NCBI GenBank assembly: GCA_021234535.1
Contig: CM037843.1
Coordinates: 17,763,911-17,827,910, forward strand
Length of the DNA: 64,000 bases
Direction: 5' to 3'
Origin: Stichopus chloronotus
Taxonomy: Eukaryota; Echinodermata; Holothuroidea; Aspidochirotida; Stichopodidae
Part shown: in pieces, positions 48,497 to 59,196 of the stretch
Position numbering within the stretch: the first letter of the stretch is position 1
Layout of the letters: the number at the start of each line of letters is the position of its first letter
The notes under the pieces: model-generated
The model's input: only the letters and a program-made list of their open reading frames with translations
What the model was told of the DNA's origin: nothing
Databases searched by the model: none
Program-made: the position numbers and the translations under genes

Positions 48497-49340
48497 CAGA
48501 CTTCTGTCCACTACCTGGACACTATCTGAATCATCACACGATATAGAACTTCCTTGCGCTTTGGAAAGTACATGCATGAAATATGTCTGGACGGAGTGTG
48601 CGCAAGACGCCAGGGTCAAATCCTGTTAATGTAATAGTGCACTACGCTGTTGGTAATGGTGGGGTCTTTCCACATTGCTAGTAAACGACATAACATGTGC
48701 GTTAGGGAATTAATGATTATGGAAAACTTACAGCGATGATATATGCAGCTCCGTGGATTACCCTTTTTTTCTGAATATTCAGTACTTCTGCCCACACTAT
48801 CTGAATCACATGACATGTGCGCTTTGGGGAGTACATGCATAGAACATGCCTGGTATTAGTTAGGGTGCTCAAGCCAGAGTCAAGTCTTGTTGTAATAGTT
48901 TACTACGGTATCATTTGCTGATGATGTGGTCTTTCCATATTGCTAGTAGCTCGCATATAACGGACGTATATTACTCATGCATCAGCTCTGACTGCATTCG
49001 AATACAACGTCCGAGAACTATCGCTTGGATTCCGACTGAATGTGCGTACAGACTGTAGGCTATTAAAATACATGTATGCTGACTTAATCAATTACACTCA
49101 GTAACACTTCTTGTAGTCTGTTAAAATTATTCATGTTCTTTTAAGCCAATCCTCAGATGTTAAGAAAGACTCGTAAATATAGAGACCTTGAAACTAAGAT
49201 GAGACCAATCTCTGAGCCTTCGCGGATGTTCAGGGTTGTAGGCCTACGTTAAACGGGCGTATATACCAACACCCGCTGGGAAGGTTACATTGCTAGTAGT
49301 GTACAACAGAACATGTGTGTTACAGAACGAATCACCATGA
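48497..49340. repeat. Diverged tandem repeat, period about 280 bp
   Basis: CAGACTTCTGTCCACTACC, ACACTATCTGAATCA, GCGCTTTGGAAAGTACATGC, GTCTTTCCACATTGCTAGTA and TAACATGTGCGTTA in the first unit recur in the same order from about 48779 (TACTTCTGCCCACACTATC, GCGCTTTGGGGAGTACATGC, GTCTTTCCATATTGCTAGTA). A partial third unit starts near 49286 (TTACATTGCTAGTAGTGTAC). Confidence 0.65.
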
Positions 49341-49448
49341 AAACTTCTATGTGTGAGATAAAAACTCTGCGAAACTCTCGTTTCATATTGTAATGATTAC
49401 TTTTTGATTCCTTGCGGAAGCAAAAGGAATCTATGCGATGGTGATGTC

Positions 49449-49487
49449 GTGTGTGTGTGTGTGTATGTGTGTGTGTGTATGTATGTG
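49449..49487. repeat. (TG)n microsatellite
   Basis: Alternating TG with two TA interruptions. Confidence 0.85.
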
Positions 49488-49497
49488 ACGCCGTTCG

Positions 49498-50215
49498 CTT
49501 GTAAACACGATATCTCAAGAAAGGTAACCATGATTACTCTAATACTTGGTGTGTGGGTTGGTAATATTGAGTAGATGATCCCTATTGTTTTTGGTGGAGT
49601 TCAAAGGTCACTTGAGGTCACCAGAGGTCAAAATGTGAAAACCTTGTAAACACGATATCTCAAGAAAGGTAACTGTGACTGATATCATACTTGGGTGTGT
49701 GGGTTGGTCATATTGATTAGACAATCGTTATTGTCTTTGGTGGAGGTCAAAGATCATTTGAGGTCACCAGAGGTCAAAATGTGAAAACCTTGTAAACAAG
49801 ATATCTCAAGAAAGGTAACTGTGACTGATGTCATACTTAGTGTGTGACTTGGTCATATTCAGTAGATGATCCTTATTGTTTTTTGTGGAGGTCAAAGTTT
49901 ATTTGAGGTCACCAGAAGTCAAAATGTGAAAACCTTTTGAGCACAATATCTCAAGAACTGTAACTGTGACTGATTTCATACTTAGTGTGTGGGTTGTTTA
50001 TATTGAGTAGATGATTCCTATTGCTTTTGATGGAGGATGAAGGTCATTTGAGATCACCCGAGGTGAAACCTTGCTAAGACATTATCTCCAGTTCATAATC
50101 TTGACTGATGTCATACTTGGTGTGTGGGTTCCGCATACTCGGTAGGTGATCCCTATTGCTTTTAGTGGACGTCAAAAGTAATTTGAGGTCACCAAAATAA
50201 AGGTTTTTCTGTTAA
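49498..50215 (+). repeat. Five-unit tandem array, period about 146 bp, rich in AGGTCA
   Basis: Unit starts at GTAAACACGATATCTCAAG (49501), with equivalents at 49646, 49792, 49939 and 50073. Each unit runs through GGTAACTGTGACTGAT, CATACTTGGTGTGTGGGTTG, AGATGATCCCTATTG, then several AGGTCA words. The first units are most alike; the last two are more diverged and shortened (134-138). Reverse-oriented copies occur at 8200-8820 and 31330-31450. Confidence 0.85.
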
Positions 50216-51269
50216 AGGCTTATTAATGTAATGTTTCAATACCAGTAACTGCAGTTGATCTACACTTGTCATGTGGATAATTCATGCTTGTTATAATATA
50301 ACCATGTAGCAAGGAAACACAAAGCCTTTTTGCTTTATGGTTTTTAATTCTTTTCCTTTGAGAATAAGTTTGTTATGCGAAAATGAGCACAAAATCTGCT
50401 GCTTATGGGAATTTCCAAGAGTGAGGACAGTTTTAATGTTTGAATCACAAGAGCAATATTCCAATGATTTAAACGGAAAAGAAAGTACAAGAGAAACCTA
50501 TATAAAACGGTTTGTTTTTATTTAGTTTGTCGTTTTATCACATTACATTATCACGTAGTTTTAGTTTCCTTTAATAATATGATGTTTATTACCTTATTGT
50601 AGACTAAGAAGAAGAGACGTACGTTACCGGTACTTCCTTTTTCAGTCTGCTTCCGTCTACAAGAAGACGTAACTCAGTAAAGATTAATTGGATATTCAAC
50701 CGAAAACACATGCAAATACTTCTTGATCTGTGTGGTAAGTTTATTATTTTTATTGATTGTTGTTTATTGAAGACAATTTGATGTGTTGGTAATAATCTGT
50801 TGACCATTAGTTGTTGTCATTGCTATATTGTGCTTTGTACATTCTTCCACAAAAATAGCCGACTATTATCATTATTACACAGGGGTGACCCTAAGTTAGG
50901 AGGACTTGTCGCATGAACGAGGGAGGCTACGTTGAAAAACATACACTCCTTTTCTTCAAATATCAATATATTTAACCCTCATAATTCAGGGGTCCTATCA
51001 TATTTGGGGGGCCTGGGCCCCTCAGACACCTCTCCCTCGTAGTTATGTTACTGTTATTACTTATCAATATACCAAAGGCTATTATTTTATAATTCATCGT
51101 GTTGAGAAGTCGAACTTCAAGATAAACAATCCATATTTCAATGAAATAAACACCATAAAAGAATTAAAGGTATTCTTCACACATCCAAACTTAGCAGTTG
51201 AATTATTACGTTCTTCGTACACTGGGAAAAATTATGACCGCACAACTGTTTCCGAGTTCTCTTCATCAG
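50216..51269. other. 5' flank of receptor copy 3
   Basis: The segment 50391-50520 (GAATCACAAGAGCAAT, ACAAGAGAAACC) is paralogous to 55381-55505 ahead of copy 4 (GAGTCACATGAGCAAT, GCGAGAGAAACC), showing that upstream DNA was duplicated with the gene. 50990-51045 has a GGGGGGCCTGGGCCCC word of unknown origin. Confidence 0.5.
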
Positions 51270-51280
51270 GCACTGACATT

Positions 51281-51723
51281 ATGAAAGCAGAATTTTTGAC
51301 ATTGCTGATGGTGGGGATTTCAGTTAGTACTGGACACAGTCAAGACGTCTGCAACTATCTTCAGCTACCTATGCAAGATAAAGTCATCACGACTGAATAC
51401 GATATTACGTTATTACGTTGTGAAGTTCGTACCCGCTGTCAGGGTGGTACCTGGCGCCTCAACGCTACCAACAACGACGCGTCCTTGACATTGACTCAAG
51501 GAGACTGTGCCTCATGCGGTGAACATTTCACAGTGTTTACAATCGGACAGCGAGTTATTTGTACACCAAAGACTTCACTTCAGATCTCAGTGGTCTCTAC
51601 ATGTGTATCATTATATCCTGCTCTGGTGGGATAATCAGACCACGGACGAGATGTTTCAATGTTACCTCGAAGACTGAAGAATTACCCCAGTGTCCCCTGA
51701 ATTTGCAGGTAAACGATGAAGAG
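51281..51723 (+). pseudogene. Copy 3 exon 1 (one-base deletion)
   Basis: Frame is open from ATG 51281 to TAG at 51632-51634 after a shift near 51540; the homologous reading continues in the next frame to ATG-less VNDEE and the donor at 51724. Confidence 0.75.
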
Positions 51724-52891
51724 GTAAGTGTAGAATCGCAGCGTAGAGAATGGGATGTGGCATGTCGAATGCTAGCGCACATAAGTGAATAATAACCGAT
51801 ACTATTGATTAAGTCTGTACACTGAACTGTATAGGTCGTTTAAATTACATACATTCTGCAATGGGGGGGGGGGGGGGGGAGCTCGGCAAACATATATAGG
51901 CTCAGTTTGCTTCAGGTCACAGATAACGCATAAATTATGGTTACTATAGGGGTTCAGTGATATTAACCAATATTTGTATTTTGCAGTACACGATCTTAAG
52001 ACCAATACATAGCCGAAAATTCTTCACCGTTGGGCTCTGCCTGTGTTTCGTGTGGATATCAAATCATCGTCATAATTGTTCTGTTTGTTGTAACTTCACA
52101 GGGGGTCCAAAGCTTAATGAATGGTAGTCCCTTCCCTAATTTATGGATATGCTCCTTCTCTCACAATAGAATATTTTTTCTCTACATTTATGCACCCTAA
52201 AATCAACAGCTTCACGTCAGCGCCAGCAATAAATTATAAAGTTGAATGGAAGAATACCTAATAAGCCCCCCCCCCCCCTTCTCCCCTTCTCTCTTAGATC
52301 CTAATATGGCAGATATCGATAGACATCCCATATCTGGTTAAGGAATTGTGTTTATAATAAAAAATTTTATCTCAATCGTATTTTCGTTGTGTGACTACAG
52401 GTCCACACATTTTATGAAACTTCAAGTCAACTAACTGTACAAGTTGGATCCAATTTGAGCTCCAAGTGCCTTGATGGAGCAAAAGTGAGGATCAAATGTG
52501 ATGATAGGGGTAGGTACAGATTTGACGAGTTGAAACGATAAAATCCATGACTACAATAACGACGTGTGACATTAACCTTCTAGTCAAATGTGTTTCATTA
52601 CGGATTGAATATTTTTCTTCACTGATTTCTTCACTTTCTTCAGCAATTAACCGGACAACGGCAGTGTCATATGCTCACAACAACTGTAGACTAAAATGTA
52701 AGAAGTCCTTCGAAAATTACGTTGAGTGTAAGACTGATGTGTACCTTAACGTCACAAGTCAAAGTACAGCTGTAACGCCGTCAGATGCAACTTTTGAAAC
52801 ATCAGGGAGGTTTTCTTTTCTAGGTAGGAATGTCGACGTTTTTACCCTTGCTATGTTTATTAAGATAAGTTTGTTACTTGAACTGTACTGA
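51281..52891 (+). pseudogene. Ig-like receptor copy 3, frameshifted and truncated
   Basis: Exon equivalents 51281-51723, 52401-52509 and 52644-52891 keep the family splice sites (5' acceptor CTTCATCAG, donor GTAAGT, acceptor GACTACAG, donor GTAGGT, acceptor CTTTCTTCAG). The signal peptide (FLTLLMVGISVSTGHS), B-strand Cys, Trp and CASCGEHFTVF are intact, but one base is missing at about 51539-51541 where copies 1 and 2 read FNNQT; the frame then stops at 51634. The correct frame resumes downstream (TSDLSGLYMC, TRCFNVT). Exon 3 keeps HNNCRLKC and VECKTDV but ends after LAMFIKISLLLELY, half way through the helix, without any tail. Likely pseudogene; a sequencing error could explain the frameshift but not the shortened helix. 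A secreted decoy is a remote alternative. Confidence 0.75.
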
Positions 52892-52904
52892 TGATCTATT
52901 ATAA

Positions 52905-52965
52905 CAGATGTTATCAATTGTCAGTAATGCCAGTAATTGTCAGTAATGGTGGATTCAAGGGAGGG
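52905..52965 (+). repeat. Short 3'-flank repeat of copy 3
   Basis: ATTGTCAGTAATGCCAGTA and ATTGTCAGTAATGGTGGA resemble the GTCAGCAATGGTTGG words after the other family members. Confidence 0.45.
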
Positions 52966-53950
52966 GCATTGTGGGCCATGTTCCACGTAAAGGTGGGTCT
53001 ATGAAGAAACAAACTACTTGATAATCTATCTACAAGTGCAACAAGGGAGAAGAACCTCTAAGAAGAACTTATTTTTACGATTGCACACCTCTGTTGCACC
53101 TGATCGCACCTGAGAGCAATCAGTTATAAAAAAGCTTTCCAAAGGGGTGACCACCCATTAGGCCCTTTCACTCACACTGCTAGTTTTTGGCCCCTCCAGA
53201 AAGTAGAAGTGGGATCCGTTTGGAGTGGTTATAAGTGATTGAAATTTCTTAATACAATAGCTCATACCAACAACTGCTTCCAGACAGACAACAAACAACA
53301 CCGTCTTCGACTTTGTGTAAACTATGTCGTTAAACATATTTAGCAGAGAAACCATAGAGGAGTTGCTAATACTGCAGTTACGTTCGTAGTCATTGGCGAC
53401 TAACTTTGAAATGAGCTTCACAGCCGCGTCCGACTTTGCAATCCGCAAATCTCAAGTCGAGAATATTTCAGTCTTAATTTTGGAGCCAATTTCCCTTATT
53501 TCATTTATTGGAATTTAGAAAATTACGTGCACTGCTTACACAGCCATTCAAACATCGGGTAAGATGCATATTTGAACATGATAGTCCATTATGTATGTAA
53601 CGTATACACAGAAGGCTAGCTCATTTACACTATTTTTGAGGACAACTTTGCATGAGAGAAAGTTATCACATAGAAGCAAAAGAGATTTATGCACCTTCAA
53701 TAGTCCTTGTCCGATAACATTGTTGTTCTCACTTAGTGAGTTGGCCCCGACTCTGCAGGTTACTGCCCTCGATTATATCGCTGATATCTATCATTAACAG
53801 TACTTGCACTTCCGACTGACTGAATACGACTGAATACTGACAAACATGCATTTTCTACGCCTTCATTGCAAAACTTTTGAGAGTGTTCAATAACATAGTT
53901 AGGCTGGGGAAATGAAAAACTGTTTTTGTCGCAGTATTTCATTCGTTGTG
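52966..53950. other. Spacer between copy 3 and remnant 3b
   Basis: An open frame of 96 codons on the minus strand (53158-53448) has no recognised domain or good splice context. I saw no exon 1 of the receptor family here. Confidence 0.35.
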
Positions 53951-53959
53951 GAATTACAG

Positions 53960-54330
53960 AGTGATATTTTGTCTGACAGTTCACATTGGTTCGCTGTTCA
54001 AGTTGGATTTTCGTTGAATTTCGATCAAGTAAGTCAACGGAGCTAAAGTGAAAACCATATGTCCTTCTAGGGTTTCGTGTCTACAATGTCTCCTTCATCA
54101 ACGAGCTAAAATCAGTGAGCACTAAAGTAATGTACTTTATTATTTAGGTTAGATGTTTCCCTTGACAACTTTTTCTTTCAGTGATTGGCAAGAGTTGAAA
54201 GATGTCACTTACTCACAAGACGTAGAATAAGATAAAGAGTTGACGTTTACCTTGATGTCACAATTCATATATTAAATCTATATTAAGTCTATGTTAAATC
54301 AAGAAACAGTCGGGGATCGTATAAACGAAC
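53960..54330 (+). pseudogene. Ig-like receptor remnant 3b (exons 2 and 3 only)
   Basis: After GGAATTACAG the bases 53960-54076 align with exon 2 of copy 1 (TTCACATTGGTTCGCTGTTC, CAAGTTGGATT, AACGGAGCTAAAGTGA, AATGTCC-like ATATGTCC), with a TAA in frame and small insertions. After TTTCTTTCAG, 54181-54330 aligns with exon 3 (GTCACTTACTCACAA, AGAATAAGAT, TTGACGTTTACCTTGATGTCAC), then jumps to TATGTTAAATCAAGAAACAG, the region after the helix in copy 2, so stalk and helix are deleted. No exon 1 found. Confidence 0.65.
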
Positions 54331-54519
54331 CCCCCCCCCCCAAAAAAAAAAATCGGTATGGAGATCTGAAGCAATGTGTGTATGAATAGATTAATATCAG
54401 ACATTCATAACATGAAACATACCACAGAGCAGTATGGTGATATGAACTAATTTCCCCACGCTTGTACACAATATTATTGTGGAAATAACTGCATGTAATG
54501 GGGCTCAGAGTAAAATGGT

Positions 54520-54735
54520 TTGCTTAGTCAGCAATTGTTGGGTCAGTCAGCAATTGGTTCTCGCATATGAAATGGTTGGTACAATCCGGGTCGATGATGG
54601 ACTTCAGCAATGGTTGGTGTAATCAGAAATGGTTCGAGTTAGTCTATTGGGGTTACAATTCAATGGATGACTTGCACAGTCAGCGATGCCTGGATTAGTC
54701 AGTGATGATTTGATATAGTCAGCAGGATTACTGTC
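54520..54735 (+). repeat. 3'-flank degenerate repeat after remnant 3b
   Basis: Clearest version of the family: AGTCAGCAATTGTTGGG, AGTCAGCAATTGGTT, TTCAGCAATGGTTGGTG, CAGTCAGCGATGCCTGG, TAGTCAGTGATGATTTG. Confidence 0.6.
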
Positions 54736-56070
54736 ATGTAACAAAACGAAGCGATGATAATGTAATAATAATGTTACTCTTTCAACTATGATCTTCAGTC
54801 TTTGATGTGATAGTGATATAGTTTGCTCTTCTACATACTCCAATGTTTGATTTAGTTTAATGTTCCTAAAGAATAACGTCATATGGTTGTCTGGACTGCC
54901 TCATTAACAGATATATAAACGAACAAGTGTACTTGAATGCTATGCAATTAAGCAAATTCTCTCTGACATATTTGAGAAATCAGTGGCCAAGCATCCAGTT
55001 ACATCAAAAGTCTTCGAGCACGGTAGGCTATCAGTGTTAAAATTCAATAAAGGAAATCAATTTGAAGAACTAATCAACGTATTTTTTACCGCATTCTTTT
55101 GATATCCAAGGTTTACCGATCAGGAAAATTCAATTCTTGATTCAAGTGCATGGATGCAAAATTTACTAATTTGCAGAAACGTTAAACTCATCGTCAGATG
55201 TGACCTGTCACATGTTCTTGTCATCTCTACTCTAGCCAGTAACTGTGAAAATCGCACGCACTGATTACCTTTTAATTACTTCATGTGACAATACGTGATC
55301 TTTACAGGTTCATGTTTATTTGTATTGTTATTACATTATTATTTCTCTGTTTATTCCCTGCGTTAGTTTGCACCTCGGAGATAAGGCACATCGTAATGGT
55401 GATTCGTACCTTCGAGAGGTGAGCAAAGTTTAGACATTTGAGTCACATGAGCAATAATTCAATGGAATGAATTAAACAGAAAGTGCGAGAGAAACCATTA
55501 TACAAGCTCTTGCTTTGCCCAGATTGATTAGGGGAATGATTTTTTTTTTTTGGGGGGGGGGGGTGATCACATATTGTTGAACTGTAGCTTTTAGTTAATT
55601 CTGAAAGTACCTTGTTAAGAAGAAATTTTATTGCCAAATGGTTGGCTTAAAATAAAGAGCATTGATTATTTGTCTACTTTCGCCTAACGAACGATTAATA
55701 TGATCATTAAACAGAACACATCAACTACTCCATGACCGTTTAAAAACTGCTAAGTTTAAAGTAAAACATGTGTGGTCCATCCGCATTGCTGATAATGACG
55801 ATATTCTATTGTGTATTTGGCTATATGTCTGCAGAATGTTAACTATTTAATTATTGTATCATCCTTCAGGCGTTAGAGATTTGTAAACTTCCTTGACGAA
55901 AATTGTTACTTCAGAATGAAATCAGCACTACAACACATTTAAAGCATTTATGTCAAAGTATGCCCTTCTGATATCGTTTGATATTCATGAAATATTTCAT
56001 TTGTCACTTCCTGCATGAAAGCGATAATTGTCTGGATTGCTGTTTCATTTTTCTCTCAATCATGCACGAG
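54736..56070. other. Spacer and 5' flank of copy 4
   Basis: Contains the duplicated upstream segment 55381-55505 and a T/G homopolymer junction at 55540-55563. No gene recognised. Confidence 0.4.
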
Positions 56071-56074
56071 CAAA

Positions 56075-56507
56075 ATGAAACCAGAATTTTTGGAAATGCC
56101 AATGGTGACTGTGTCTTTTGGTGATAAAGACACAGTCATGATGTCTCTAACTTTTTTTTTCTTCTACCCATTCAAGATGAAGTCATCACTATTGGATACC
56201 ACGAGGTTTTAGGTCGTGAAATTCGTTACCGCTGTCAGGTTATACCTTGCCCCGATCATTACAACTACATGGTACTGACCCAAGAAAATGAACTGCATGC
56301 AGTGAACATTTCACAGTGTTTAACAACCACATTGAGAGTTATTGGTACATTAACAAACTAAGTTTAGCACTCACTGGTCTCTACATGTGTATCAGTAACT
56401 CCTGCTCTGTTGGAATAAATAACTCACCAACGGGGTGCTTCAATGTTACTGCGAAGACTGAAGAACTGCGCCAATGTACCAGGAATCTGCAGGTTGACGA
56501 AGTTGAG
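56075..56507 (+). pseudogene. Ig-like receptor copy 4, decayed exon 1 only
   Basis: ATG 56075 aligns with the start of copy 3 (KPEFL versus KAEFL). A frameshift follows the signal region; in the shifted frame the family sequence continues (HSHDV, PIQDEVITIGYHEVL) but the first Cys is Ser and the B-strand Cys is Arg. The Trp segment is scrambled. From 56316 the frame MFNNHIESYWYINKL to LTGLYMCISNSC and GCFNVTAKTEEL is readable up to a preserved GAG|GTAAGT donor. No exon 2 or 3 lies in the next 400 bases; instead 3'-flank sequence like that of copy 2 begins near 56890. Confidence 0.7.
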
Positions 56508-56879
56508 GTAAGTGTGAAATTCGTAATGGTGACCGGCAGGGGTTGGTTGAGAGAGTTCTCGGTGCTTACGACTTATGATTATTGTCATCTCACGTCTCGA
56601 AAAAAGATGTAACAGTTACTTATAGTTTATCTGACAATATGTGTACGACAAATAATTATCCAATGCTCATAAGTAGGCATAAACATAAGTTTACATAGAG
56701 TCTGCATACATGTGTTCATTGTGGACGATGGGAGTTCAACAGTTATCCAAATTGTAATTGTTAATTTTACAGCAGGTGATTTAGTTCATCAGTAAAACCG
56801 TTTCTAACTTATGAACAGGTTGCTATTGCTGCTGTGTACATGCCAAGATGTCGCTACCTTTCTAAACGCTATTGAACAG

Positions 56880-57690
56880 TTTCACTCCATTGTTGTCTGA
56901 AATAATCAGTAGTGTTTTGAGTTGTAAGCAGTGGTTGTTCAAGAAATCTTTTTGTTTTCGTTTTCTATTTGATATCTTTACAATGTCTATCTTTTAACGT
57001 GGATGCATCCTTTAGTTCCAATAGAAACAAAACCAGAAAAAAATTGAATAGAATCTCCTTCATAATTCATTACATAACATTATATGCAATATCTAGTACA
57101 TTAAATTTGATGCAAGTAATTTATTAGTGAGATTCGTTTTGTATGCAACTTCGTGTTTACATTAGGGTTGAATTGATAATAACTTCCTTATTTATAACAG
57201 ATGTACAAAAAGCGAAACATATGAAGTCATTGAAAAACATGTTCACGACATGAATCCAATTAATATTTAATGAATTTTAATCGTGCATAAGATAGGACAT
57301 AAATGACTAGTAAGACTAAATAGTTCACTAAGGGTATATTTTAGTTCAAGTACATGTTAAATAATGTTGAGAGGTTGCTATGTATAACATTAACGAACTG
57401 ACTTGACTTGTTATTGTTTCATGTTTTTACAAACTTCAATCAGACTTCCAGGCAAGCTATTAAAATTAATAGTTAACCTAAGGCAAAGATGGTTTTACAG
57501 CATATACGCAATTATAACATGTAGACTTCACTGCTCTGTTTACAGCCGTTATAGCATGGAAATCTCCAATACAGTATATCAGCTGTGGTCTACATGCAGT
57601 GAAGGCAACTCAAAACCGTTGTTCGCGTTTGAGCGCACGTGGAAGATACGCGTATTGAGTATCTCTGCATGGAGATTTTTGCTATGACCT
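56880..57690 (+). repeat. Duplicated 3' flank shared by copies 2 and 4
   Basis: GTCTGAAATAATCAGTAGTG (56896) matches ATCTGAAATAATCGACAGTG (41385), followed in both by TTCAA-AGA-TTTTTGT and a run ending ACGT-GATG-AT. Further matches include TAGTTCAAGTACATG (57345) with TAGGTCAAGTACATG and GCATGGAAATCTCCAATAC (57554) with GTATGGGAATCTCAAGTAG. Copy-wise homology therefore spans over 0.7 kb. Confidence 0.55.
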
Positions 57691-57699
57691 GTCCTGAAA

Positions 57700-58460
57700 A
57701 TGTGAGCACGATTCAACAAAATTGTATTATATTTTATGTTTAAGTAATTTAGGACACATAGTTAAATATTAACTAATATAATCTCTCCTTCATACAGTGT
57801 TTTTAATAGTTTGATCCTTAACCAATATGTAAATGACATGTGAAATATGACTATGTGTATGTAAAAATAGGATTACTCTTTGAATTTTTATTCAACGGTA
57901 TTGACGGAAATTTGATATAATTAACACTTTCCATAGTGAAGTTAGTCACAGTCAGTTAATCAAGTTTTTAAGCATCCAGTACATATGACGACTGTCAACA
58001 ATATTTTAATTTTTCAACCTGGCTTGTTCTGGCTGTGTACATGTGACTCAGCGTTGATGCGAAAAGTGGTCCCGAAATGTCACAAATTTTCAAAAGCCAA
58101 GTTAAATCGTCAATTACTCATTGACATTCCTTTGTGTGTAATACATGAGGAACCTCTTAGTTTGACCATTTGTCTATATGAAAGAAACTTGACAGGTTTG
58201 AAAAAAAAGGGAATTTCACAACACAGCACAATGAATCACTTAAAATCCGATTAAACTTATGTAAGACAAATATTCTTTTAAGAACATTTTGAGAGAATAA
58301 CGCAATAAAATGAATTGGAAATTCCATCTTTTTTTTTTTTTTCTTGCTCCCCTTTATCTTCCTCGCGAGCTCTTTTTTCAGAAACGTAATCACTTTATGG
58401 AACAGTGGGAGTAGCCTCTTTACATTAACATCACACTACAAACGCTATTCCCAGTGTTAC
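57700..58460. other. Gene-poor stretch
   Basis: No coding exon recognised. Short A and T runs around 58201 and 58331 form a weak inverted pair (AAAAGGGAATTTC and GGAAATTCCATCTTTT). Confidence 0.35.
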
Positions 58461-58467
58461 ACCAAAT

Positions 58468-58607
58468 TTAGGTACTTATAATGTGTACATCTGTTATGCC
58501 ATAGATTGGAGAAGGAAACACTTGACAGTATTTTTTCACACAGTACTTGACATTATCTCGATATGGGTTTGATGCAGATACACCAGCGCATGGTTGATGA
58601 TAATCTA
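58468..58607 (-). CDS. Candidate terminal exon of an unknown gene
   Basis: On the minus strand a strong acceptor (CTGGTTTTTCTTTTAG) is followed by an open phase that reads YHQPCAGVSASNPYRDN, then YCVKKYC and a hydrophilic end DVHIIST with TAA at 58468-58470. Three cysteines in a C-x16-C-x3-C arrangement suggest a secreted or extracellular segment. No upstream exon, donor or homologue could be identified, so this may be chance. Confidence 0.25.
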
Positions 58608-59196
58608 AAAGAAAAACCAGTACAAGTTTTACTTGAACGTGAACTCGTTGTAACAATTACATTCCTTCAATAACTCGAATCAAATTTTGCTGACTAGTGT
58701 TACACTTAAAGAAACACTGTTCCACTTGTAAACACACATTGAGTGTTTAAATAAACGTATTAACACTGGAAATTCGACCTGATTATCTCTTTCGGAAACT
58801 GAAGTATTGTGTGTGTGTAAAATACGTGTACTCCCATGCAGAATGAGTGGTCTCTTGTATCCTCCTTTTCTCGGCACCTTGGAACCCTTTCTCGGCAGAA
58901 AGTGCTCCAAAGGCTTCCCCTATTTAGCTTACTTGTACCAATGATCCTGTTAATAATACGAAATTGAAAGTATTGTATTGCAATTCGTGCTAAATTGGAA
59001 TTGTGATCGTTATGCCAGCATATTTGTGTATCTGATAGCTTCTAATGAATATATCAGGCTGATGAATATGACAGAGTACATCAGACTATACTATTGTTCC
59101 CATAATTTTTCATCGTGGTCGAGAATGTTTGAAGTGCTTTGTATTAACTCGAACTCCTTTGGTGAAGTTCGTTACCGTTTGTACATACGTTCAGTT

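Noticed and set aside
53158..53448. 96-codon minus-strand frame
   Set aside because: No recognised motif, no convincing acceptor or promoter; kept only as unexplained.
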